From IMG/VR virus record IMGVR_UViG_3300046501_000372, positions 1 to 52,839 of that record: DNA of 52,839 nucleotides. One strand, given 5' to 3'. Both the position numbers and the translations under genes were made by a program. This DNA is from a virus. Position 1 is the first letter of the stretch. Every line of letters starts with the position of its first letter. Shown one piece after another: positions 41,650 through 48,098 of the stretch. The notes beneath the pieces were generated by a model. That model did no database searches, had not been told where the DNA came from, and was given only the letters and a program-made list of their open reading frames with translations.

Positions 41650-41796
41650 ATGCAATACCGCAACGCCGACCGTCCGCTGGAATACACGCCCCTGCAGCCG
41701 CTCGTCACGCCTGCGCGGCCCTGGTACGTCCGCTACGAGATCCCGCTGACCATGCTCGTGCTGTTCGTCGCGACCGTCGCCATGGTGTCGCTGTGA
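41650..41796 (+). CDS. Small single-span membrane protein, 48 aa
   Basis: MQYRNADRPLEYTPLQPLVT then RYEIPLTMLVLFVATVAMVS: one C-terminal transmembrane segment with a cytosolic polar N terminus. GGGAG lies about 11 bases upstream. GTGA overlap with the next membrane protein. The pair could be a holin/antiholin-like or envelope-acting set. Confidence 0.58.
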   Translation: MQYRNADRPLEYTPLQPLVTPARPWYVRYEIPLTMLVLFVATVAMVSL

Positions 41797-41903
41797 GCGT
41801 CGGTCCGGAGCGGTACGTGCCGCGCGGCATCCTGTACGCAGTGGCCGCGGCGATTGGCATCTGGGCGGCGCTCGCCGTCATCGTCCTGTACGTGTGGGCG
41901 TGA
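41793..41903 (+). CDS. Mini membrane protein, 36 aa
   Basis: GTG start in GTGA. MSVGPERYVPRGILYAVAAA followed by IGIWAALAVIVLYVWA: one transmembrane segment. Its stop overlaps the next ATG by one base (TGATG). Partner of the preceding membrane protein. Confidence 0.52.
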   Translation: MSVGPERYVPRGILYAVAAAIGIWAALAVIVLYVWA

Positions 41904-42049
41904 TGAAAAAAATCGTCCTGATAGCCGCCGCGTCGGGCATCATGAATGCTCAGTCTAAGCGCCACGAGCGTCACGCGGTCCGTCGCGAAGGCGACGAGCA
42001 GGCGTGCAGCTGCGGCAAGCGCTGGCCGGTCGGGGAGGCGCACCCATGA
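41903..42049 (+). CDS. Small Cys-containing basic protein, 48 aa
   Basis: MKKIVLIAAASGIMNAQSKR looks like a weak signal or helix, then basic residues and CSCGKRWPVGEAHP, a C-x-C zinc-like end common to short phage proteins. TGATG and ATGA couplings. Unknown. Confidence 0.52.
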   Translation: MKKIVLIAAASGIMNAQSKRHERHAVRREGDEQACSCGKRWPVGEAHP

Positions 42050-42258
42050 CCGTCGACGAGAAGCGCGGATACGCCAAGGGTTATGCGGCCGGCACGAAGC
42101 GCACGGACCGCGACTTCGAACGCGCGGTGTTTCTGGCCGTGCTACCTGAACTGATCCGGAAGCCATGGCTGACGGGTGAGAAGACGTGGACCACGATGGA
42201 TCAGTTCGTGAGGGGGGCGGCTGACTTCGCAGCCAAATCCGTGCGGCGGATGCCATGA
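42046..42258 (+). CDS. Unknown protein, 70 aa
   Basis: ATGA start; MTVDEKRGYAKGYAAGTKRT begins with a G-Y-A-x-G motif found in short phage proteins; helical throughout. Overlaps the next ATG. Unknown. Confidence 0.55.
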   Translation: MTVDEKRGYAKGYAAGTKRTDRDFERAVFLAVLPELIRKPWLTGEKTWTTMDQFVRGAADFAAKSVRRMP

Positions 42259-42503
42259 CTGTCGATCGTAACCCCGCTGGCGGCCGCGTCAGCCTGTCCG
42301 AAGCGACCCGCGTCCTGTCCGCCCGCAAGTCGTACCGCACGAGCGATCCGGTGCGGCAGGCACGGACCGACCTGGCCGAACTGATGGCGAACGGCTGTCC
42401 GTCGATCAGCGAGGCGGCGCGGACCATGCGGATCACCCAGAGTCGTTGTGACCAGCACTGGCAGGCGATCAAGCGTGAACTGGGCGTGGAGCAGTGCAAG
42501 TGA
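42255..42503 (+). CDS. HTH-like small protein, 82 aa
   Basis: MTVDRNPAGGRVSLSEATRV; the centre ISEAARTMRITQSRCDQHWQ followed by AIKREL has a helix-turn-helix cadence. Could bind DNA in the packaging-gene region. Coupled by ATGA/GTGA. Confidence 0.55.
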   Translation: MTVDRNPAGGRVSLSEATRVLSARKSYRTSDPVRQARTDLAELMANGCPSISEAARTMRITQSRCDQHWQAIKRELGVEQCK

Positions 42504-42838
42504 CGACCCCCATCTGCCCATGCTGTGGTTACGATCTGGAACGTGACGGATCGGTGGAACGCGGCCTGTTCCGATACGTCCCGAACGACGGGGTGTATTA
42601 CGACGGTCAGCGCGTCGAGGTGTCTCGTACGGTTCATGAGCTCGTCGGTGCGTTGATGCGTGCGAACGGGGCGACCATCACGAAACCCGCCTTGCATGAT
42701 CGCATCGGCTACGAGGGTGATCGCCCAATTGTGGACGTGTATGTCTGCACGTTTCGACGCGTGCTGCGGCTTCGGGGCGTCGCGGATCCGATCCGCACGG
42801 TACGGGGCGTCGGTTTTGCATGGGTGGTGCAGGCATGA
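42500..42838 (+). CDS. OmpR-type winged-helix DNA-binding protein with zinc knuckle
   Basis: 112 aa from a GTG coupled to the previous stop. N-terminal CPCCGYDLE zinc knuckle; then VHELVGALMRANGATITKPA, VDVYVCTFRRVLRL and IRTVRGVGFAWV, the DNA-binding domain of OmpR/PhoB response regulators, without a receiver domain. Likely a transcription regulator; a candidate for control of late genes. Best regulator candidate in the cassette. Confidence 0.72.
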   Translation: MTTPICPCCGYDLERDGSVERGLFRYVPNDGVYYDGQRVEVSRTVHELVGALMRANGATITKPALHDRIGYEGDRPIVDVYVCTFRRVLRLRGVADPIRTVRGVGFAWVVQA

Positions 42839-43131
42839 CCCGTTGGCTCAACGCGCGTGAATGGCTCGAGCATGAGCGACTGACCGGCTTGCCGCACGCG
42901 GACTTCGCGGGCGAGGCGTTGCGGCAACTCGACTTGCTCGAGGATGCGGACGGGTTGGTCGAATTGATCGACGACGCGTTCGATGGTCCGGATGATCTGG
43001 TGGCCACCGCGAACATGTTTCGGGACTTCCGCGACGCGGTGCTGACCGTGCTCGTCGACGCGGGGGTGATCGACGATGACGTGCCGGCCGATCAGGTCGG
43101 TGCGTTGCTCCGTATGTTCTTGCCAGTATGA
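42835..43131 (+). CDS. Acidic helical protein, 98 aa
   Basis: MTRWLNAREWLEHERLTGLP with ATGA coupling; strongly acidic (Asp-rich) and helical. Acidic small phage proteins can mimic DNA or inhibit host factors, but no motif supports this here. Unknown. Confidence 0.58.
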   Translation: MTRWLNAREWLEHERLTGLPHADFAGEALRQLDLLEDADGLVELIDDAFDGPDDLVATANMFRDFRDAVLTVLVDAGVIDDDVPADQVGALLRMFLPV

Positions 43132-43298
43132 ACGACCGCGCCATCCTTGAGGCGTTCGCCCGCGGTCAGCAGGCGAACCGTGCGGGCCGACCCATATCGA
43201 CCTGCCCGCACCGCCCGTCCGAGACGATACGCTGGGACGCGTGGATCGCTGGCTGGTGGGACGAAGAAGGACCGAAGTACGTGGTGGCGAGCAAATGA
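43128..43298 (+). CDS. Ribosome-modulation-factor-like small protein, 56 aa
   Basis: ILEAFARGQQANRAGRPIST, CPHRPSETIRWDAWIAGWW matches the Rmf pattern (G..A...G....CP......R..W..GW). Rmf binds ribosomes and dimerises them; phage versions are common and of unknown use. ATGA on both ends. Confidence 0.6.
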   Translation: MNDRAILEAFARGQQANRAGRPISTCPHRPSETIRWDAWIAGWWDEEGPKYVVASK

Positions 43299-43549
43299 CC
43301 GAGCCCGTAGTCTGCGAGCACTGCGCGCACGAGCCGTCCTATCAGCGACGCGAGGCGTTCCAGCAGCCGTACCGCGGCCAATGGCACGCGCTGGTCGAAT
43401 GGGCGGCGGACCGCCAGCGCTCGGGCTTCCCGATCTATCCGGACGACCTGATCCGCACGATCCATCGCCTGGCCGACGAGCAGCCGGACGCTCGGGCCGC
43501 CACGGCGCACCGCACCACGCGATATGGGCGGGAGGGCGAGGCGGAGTGA
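43295..43549 (+). CDS. Unknown protein, 84 aa
   Basis: MTEPVVCEHCAHEPSYQRRE with a C-x2-C pair near the start, then WHALVEWAADRQRSGFPIYP and a basic tail. Coupled to TerL through GTGA. Unknown; no membrane segment. Confidence 0.58.
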   Translation: MTEPVVCEHCAHEPSYQRREAFQQPYRGQWHALVEWAADRQRSGFPIYPDDLIRTIHRLADEQPDARAATAHRTTRYGREGEAE

Positions 43550-45168
43550 ACCCAGCTATCCCCGCGGATTGGGACTGGAAGCACCCCGCGTACGCTCAAA
43601 TCTTCCAGCAGCGAGCTCGTCGGCTCTACAAGATCCGGTCGCAGCCCGAGTTGCTGCCTGGGCTGAAACGCTTCTACAAGGACAATCCCGCCCAGTTCAT
43701 ATCGGACTGGATGTGCACGGCCGACCCGCGCAATCTGGACATCGGCCTGCCCGCCATCGTCCCGTTCCTGCTGTTCCCCAAGCAGGTCGAATGGGTCGAA
43801 TGGGTCATGCGTCAGTGGCAGACGCGACAACCCGGCGTGACCGCGAAGAGCCGTGAGTCTGGCGTGTCGTGGCTTGCTATCGCGACGGCGTGTACATTGT
43901 GCCTGTTCAACGACAACATGACGATCGGCTTCGGCTCGCGCCATCTGTACCTCGTCGATACGCTTGGCGACCCGGACAGCCTGTTTTGGAAGGCCCGCGA
44001 GATCATGGCGCTGCTGCCCCCGGAGTTTACCGGCGGTTGGACGCGCGACCACGCGCCCGAGAAGCGGATAAAGTTCCCCGGCACGGGAAGCGTGATGAAG
44101 GGCGAAGGCGGCGACGATATCGGCCGAGGCGGTCGTGCCAGTATATACTTTGTCGACGAGGCGGCTTTTCTGCAGCACCCGGCGCTAGCGGAAGCGTCGC
44201 TGTCCGCCACGACCAACTGCCGTATCGATATCTCGACGCCGAACGGCACGGGCAACCCGTTCCATACGAAGGTGACGAAGTGGCCTAAGGACCGCGTGTT
44301 CCTGTTTCATTGGCGCAACGATCCCCGAAAAGACGAAGCGTGGTATCAGGACCAGCTTTCGAAATGGGATCCGGTAACGATCGCCCAAGAGATCGATATG
44401 GATTTCGCGGCGTCGGTCGAAGGCGTGCTGATTCCGTCCGCATGGGTCGAAGCGGCGGTCGACGCGCATATTAAACTCGGCTGGTCGGTCAGTGGCGAGA
44501 AGCGCGGCGCGTTGGACGTTGCGGATGAGGGCAAGGACAAGAACGCTTTTGCGCTGGCACACGGCCCGCTCGTGCAGTTCGTCGAGCAGTGGAGCGGCAA
44601 GGGTGACGACATTTTTGGCACTGTTGAGCGCGCCTTTGGTCTTGCCGACGCGAACGGGCTGACCGGCTTTCAGTACGACGCGGACGGCTTGGGCGCCGGT
44701 GTTCGTGGCGACGCGCGGGTGATTAACGAGCGCCGTCGCGATCAGGGCGTCAAGGCCGGCAGCATCATGCGTGCGCTTGAAATCACTCCGTTCCGCGGAT
44801 CGGGTGCGGTCGAACGGCCCGACGCTAAGGACGTGCCGGGGCGTACCAACTTCGATTTCTTCAAGAACCTGAAAGCACAAAGCTGGTGGACGTTGCGCAG
44901 GCGCTTCCAGCAGACTTTCCGAGCGGTCAGAGGCGAGGAATACGACCCGGACATGGTAATTTCGTTGTCGAGCGAGATCACCGACCTGACCGACCTGAAG
45001 GCCGAATTGAGCCAGCCGACCTTTAGCCTTAACCCACAGGGCAAAGTCGTGGTAGACAAAGCACCAGACGGAACGCGCTCGCCGAACCTGGCGGATGCGG
45101 TCATGATCCTGATGGGCCGCCACAAACGGGCTATGCGGATCAGCGACGAGGCGATGAGGGCGGCATGA
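43546..45168 (+). CDS. Terminase large subunit
   Basis: 540 aa, GTG start overlapping the previous stop. ATPase: AKSRESGVSW (100-109) as Walker A, IYFVDEAAF (200-208) as Walker B, then STPNGT as the coupling motif. Nuclease: ALDVADEG (D324), YDADGLGAGVR and SPNLADAVMI supply the acidic residues. Cuts and pumps DNA into the head. Normally adjacent to TerS but here separated by nine small genes. Confidence 0.9.
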   Translation: MNPAIPADWDWKHPAYAQIFQQRARRLYKIRSQPELLPGLKRFYKDNPAQFISDWMCTADPRNLDIGLPAIVPFLLFPKQVEWVEWVMRQWQTRQPGVTAKSRESGVSWLAIATACTLCLFNDNMTIGFGSRHLYLVDTLGDPDSLFWKAREIMALLPPEFTGGWTRDHAPEKRIKFPGTGSVMKGEGGDDIGRGGRASIYFVDEAAFLQHPALAEASLSATTNCRIDISTPNGTGNPFHTKVTKWPKDRVFLFHWRNDPRKDEAWYQDQLSKWDPVTIAQEIDMDFAASVEGVLIPSAWVEAAVDAHIKLGWSVSGEKRGALDVADEGKDKNAFALAHGPLVQFVEQWSGKGDDIFGTVERAFGLADANGLTGFQYDADGLGAGVRGDARVINERRRDQGVKAGSIMRALEITPFRGSGAVERPDAKDVPGRTNFDFFKNLKAQSWWTLRRRFQQTFRAVRGEEYDPDMVISLSSEITDLTDLKAELSQPTFSLNPQGKVVVDKAPDGTRSPNLADAVMILMGRHKRAMRISDEAMRAA

Positions 45169-45431
45169 CACACACCGGTAAGTATGGCGGCTTGTGCCTT
45201 TGCGGCCATCTCAACGCCGTCACGTCTGATCGGCGCGAAACGTTCGGTAGCGTACTGGTCGTTCATGGCCGCAAGCATTGCTTCACGGTTCTGCGGGACG
45301 CTGTTGTGCCGCATCCGGTCCGGTCGATGGCCCGTAGCCGGGTGTCTAATCGTCCCGCGCTGCGAGCCGCGATAGCCGAGCGTTACGAACATACGTTCCG
45401 GCGTCTGGCGGCTAGTGAGCGCCGCGCATGA
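45165..45431 (+). CDS. Unknown protein between TerL and portal, 88 aa
   Basis: MTHTGKYGGLCLCGHLNAVT with a C-x-C pair, then a basic helical end (ALRAAIAERYEHTFRRLAAS). ATGA couplings to both neighbours show it is in the packaging operon. Unknown. Confidence 0.58.
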   Translation: MTHTGKYGGLCLCGHLNAVTSDRRETFGSVLVVHGRKHCFTVLRDAVVPHPVRSMARSRVSNRPALRAAIAERYEHTFRRLAASERRA

Positions 45432-46918
45432 CCCGCATGGCTCGCTTCCGCGCATGGCTTGCGGGCAGCACTAGCGCACCGCCCGCCCCACTGGTCGACG
45501 ACCGCCCCGTCGCCAAGGGCATGACGGTCAGCACGGCCGCGCAGTGGGAGGCCAACCGTACCGGCCGCCCCGTGCCGATGCCCGATGAACTGTTCGCACG
45601 CCCCGTACCGCCGCCGGGCGTGCTACCGGTCGGCATGGCGATGGACGCGCTGCCCGCACTGACCAGCATGGCCGCGTGGGGACTCGCTTCGGCGTTCCAC
45701 GAGGGGCTCGCCTTCCCGGGCTATGCGTATCTGGCCGAGCTCGCGCAGCGCGCCGAGTACCGGCACATGGCGGAAATATGGGCCGAGCACGCGACCCGCA
45801 AATGGATCAAGCTGTCCGGTCCCGACGAGGATCGGCTCGGGCTGATCGAAGCGGAGTTCGAACGGCTGAACGTCCGCGCGTTGTTCCGCCAGGCCGACGA
45901 AAAGGACGGCCTGTTCGGGCGGTCGCATATCTACATGGACTTCGGCGACGGCGAGCGCTCGCAGCGGCTTATGGTCGACGCGCGCAAGGTGACGCCCGCC
46001 CGTCCGCTCCGTTCGCTGCGCGTGCTGGAAGCCATGTGGTGCTACCCGGGCCAGTACGAGTCGATGGATCCACTCAGCCCCGACCACTACCGCCCGCGCG
46101 CGTGGTATGTGCAGGGACGGACCGTGGCGGATAGCCGACTGCTCACGTTCGTGCGGAACGAAGTGCCCGATATGCTCAAGCCGGCCTATGCGTTCGGCGG
46201 CCAGTCCGTCACGCAGATGGCCAAGCCTTACGTCGACAACTGGTTGCGCACCCGGCAGTCGGTCAGCGACGTGACGAGCGCCTTCAGTCAGATGGTGCTC
46301 GCGACCGACATGGGTTCGACGCTGACCGGCGGCAGCGGCGCCGATCTGTACGCGCGCGTCGACATGTTCAACATGACGCGCGACAACCGCGGTACGATGG
46401 TCATCAACAAGGATAGCGAGGAATTGACGAACGTCACGACCCCGCTGTCCGGGCTCGACAAGCTGCAAGCACAAAGCCAGGAACAACTATCGTCCGTCGC
46501 GCGCATCCCCCTGTCAGTCTACCTGCAGGTCACGCCGACCGGCCTGAATGCGTCGAGCGAGGGCGAGATACGGTCGTTCTATGCGGACGTGCAGGCGCAT
46601 CAAGAAAAGGACTATCGACCCAACCTTCAGCGGCTGCTCGAGATCGTGCAGCTGGGGATCGACGGCACGATCGATACGGACGTGAAGTTCACGTTCGAAC
46701 CGCTCTGGCAGATGTCGGCCGTGGACGAAGCGACCGTGCGCAAGACCGAAGCGGAAACGGACCAAATCTACGTGGTGGCAGGTGCGGTCAGCAACGAAGA
46801 GGTGCGCGAGCGCCTGCGCGAACAGGACGGCGGAATGTACCAGTCGGTCGGGCTGACCGGCGATGCGCCCGAGCCGGAAGAGGACGAGGATGAAGACCCC
46901 GCCCCTACCGAAGAGTAG
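45428..46918 (+). CDS. Portal protein, DUF1073-type
   Basis: 496 aa. GYAYLAELAQRAEYRHMAEI, LGLIEAEFERLNVRALFRQA, GLFGRSHIYMDF, and LDKLQAQSQEQLSSVARIPL followed by SVYLQVTPTGLNASSEGEI form the DUF1073 portal signature. The acidic tail (PEPEEDEDEDP) is usual. Forms the dodecameric ring for DNA entry. The Pfam name links this domain to fused anti-CBASS proteins in other phages; no such fusion is seen here. Confidence 0.85.
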   Translation: MTRMARFRAWLAGSTSAPPAPLVDDRPVAKGMTVSTAAQWEANRTGRPVPMPDELFARPVPPPGVLPVGMAMDALPALTSMAAWGLASAFHEGLAFPGYAYLAELAQRAEYRHMAEIWAEHATRKWIKLSGPDEDRLGLIEAEFERLNVRALFRQADEKDGLFGRSHIYMDFGDGERSQRLMVDARKVTPARPLRSLRVLEAMWCYPGQYESMDPLSPDHYRPRAWYVQGRTVADSRLLTFVRNEVPDMLKPAYAFGGQSVTQMAKPYVDNWLRTRQSVSDVTSAFSQMVLATDMGSTLTGGSGADLYARVDMFNMTRDNRGTMVINKDSEELTNVTTPLSGLDKLQAQSQEQLSSVARIPLSVYLQVTPTGLNASSEGEIRSFYADVQAHQEKDYRPNLQRLLEIVQLGIDGTIDTDVKFTFEPLWQMSAVDEATVRKTEAETDQIYVVAGAVSNEEVRERLREQDGGMYQSVGLTGDAPEPEEDEDEDPAPTEE

Positions 46919-47678
46919 CGTCCCGCAGCGCCCGTCCGCCGCCACGCGCGAGCGGTACGAGAAGGCGCTGGACGGCATGGTCGACAAGATGGGCCGATCC
47001 TTGCGCAAGTGGCTGCTCGCCGCGTACCGGCCGCACGCCATCGTCCTGACCGCCATGGACGCCAGCGCGGCCAGTCTGCTGCAGGCGGCCATGCGCAAAC
47101 TGACCAAGCTATGGCTCGCGCGGTTCGACGAGTTCGCAAACCCGACCGCGGATCTGTTCGTACGCCGCACGCGAGACGGGCTGATGCGCGACCTGCGCAA
47201 CGCCGGGTTCACGATCCGTATGCGCCAGACGCCCGCCATGACCAATGCTTTTCAGGCGGTCCGCAACGAGAACGTCAGCCTCATAAAGTCGATCGCCACG
47301 CAGCATCTCGGACAGGTCGAACAGCTGGTGCAGCGGACCGTCGCGAGCGGCTTCGATATGTCAGTGCTGGCCGGCGGGCTCGAGAAGCAACTGGGCGTCA
47401 CCAAGCGACGGTCCGCCTTTATCGCGCGCGACCAGTCCGCCAAGTCACTGTCCGCCATGCAGCGCCAGCAGTATCTCGACCTAGGCTATACGAAGGGCAA
47501 ATGGCTGCATAGCGCCGGCGGCCATACGCCACGGCCCGAACACGTCGCGTTCAGCGGCAAGGTGTTCGACCTGCGCACTGGCCACGACTTTGAGGACGGC
47601 GAGGGTCCGACCTTCCCGGGTCTACCGGTCAACTGCAAGTGCGTGTTCGGTCCGGCTATCGAGGGTATTGACTACTAA
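46890..47678 (+). CDS. Minor head protein, Mu gpF-like
   Basis: 262 aa from MKTPPLPKSSVPQRPSAATR; the ATG lies inside the portal gene end after GAGGACGAGG. LEKQLGVTKRRSAFIARDQS and KWLHSAGGHTPRPEHVAFSG then FPGLPVNCKCVF are the Mu gpF/SPP1 gp7-like signature with its Cys pair. Needed for head assembly or DNA ejection. Its end contains TTGACT with TAGACG 17 bases later (47668-47696), a possible promoter for the RNA that follows. Confidence 0.85.
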   Translation: MKTPPLPKSSVPQRPSAATRERYEKALDGMVDKMGRSLRKWLLAAYRPHAIVLTAMDASAASLLQAAMRKLTKLWLARFDEFANPTADLFVRRTRDGLMRDLRNAGFTIRMRQTPAMTNAFQAVRNENVSLIKSIATQHLGQVEQLVQRTVASGFDMSVLAGGLEKQLGVTKRRSAFIARDQSAKSLSAMQRQQYLDLGYTKGKWLHSAGGHTPRPEHVAFSGKVFDLRTGHDFEDGEGPTFPGLPVNCKCVFGPAIEGIDY

Positions 47679-47696
47679 ATTAGCAGCGCCTAGACG

Positions 47697-47975
47697 GGTC
47701 GCACGGTCGTTATACGGTCGGTTGAAGCAAAGCGGACACGCGGGGGCAGTACCCGCCACCTCCACCATCGACCCCGCCTACGCAGCGGCCAAAACCGAAC
47801 CGGGGCACCGGCTTAGGGACGGCGACAACGGTAGGTGTTGCAACCGGGGTCGTTGATGGGGGCGAAACAGGATCGACCCGCTGCGGCGAATACTGTTTAG
47901 ATGGTAGGAGCGAATAGGGTCGGCAGGCAGGGTGTCGTTAGGGGGCTTCGGTCCTTCCTGCTACGGGATGCGTAG
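47697..47975 (+). ncRNA. ssrA-like: Circularly permuted tmRNA-like RNA (ssrA type)
   Basis: Acceptor piece first: T-stem GCGGG/CCCGC (47740-47744, 47752-47756) with a seven-base loop, then CACCTCC ACCA ending at 47767; the preceding GCGGACACGCGGG resembles the CGGACGCGGG of bacterial tmRNA. After a 90-base spacer whose ends pair (CGACCCCG with CGGGGTCG), a 5' piece begins GGGGGCG (47858), pairing with CACCTCC at six of seven positions, followed by GGATCGAC as in tmRNA 5' ends. CCGCT (47878) pairs with AGCGG (47731) where helix P2 should lie. Order acceptor-spacer-5' end is that of permuted tmRNA genes. The T-loop GGCAGTA departs from the tRNA norm. Confidence 0.5.
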
Positions 47976-48036
47976 AGTTAACGCATGAAACCGGCTGGTT
48001 CGCTAGTCATTGCGGGTGCGACCCCCGCCGCATCCC
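47966..48036 (+). other. tRNA-like fold without anticodon arm
   Basis: GGATGCG (47966-47972) pairs perfectly with CGCATCC (48029-48035), followed by TA at positions 8-9; GCGGG TGCGACC CCCGC (48012-48028) is a well-formed T-arm directly before the 3' acceptor strand. Between them only a GGCTGG-TTCG-CTAGTC hairpin, so no canonical D and anticodon arms. Could be part of the tmRNA-like transcript or a degenerate tRNA. Confidence 0.35.
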
Positions 48037-48098
48037 ACCTACCCAACATCGTCCCTATCCGCTATGCTGCCCGTCGACACGTACGGAGCGGCCAGCGC

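Noticed and set aside
40927-41655. 242-codon minus-strand frame over the repeat region and TerS
   Set aside because: Its coding-like part is the mirror of TerS; the rest runs through simple repeats.
45428-46918. Anti-CBASS Acb1 function for the DUF1073 protein
   Set aside because: The domain name links to Acb1 fusions, but this protein ends after the portal part with an acidic tail and no added enzyme domain is visible.
47966-48036. Canonical tRNA gene
   Set aside because: Acceptor and T arms fit, but no anticodon arm of five pairs and seven-base loop can be drawn, so it is not called a tRNA.
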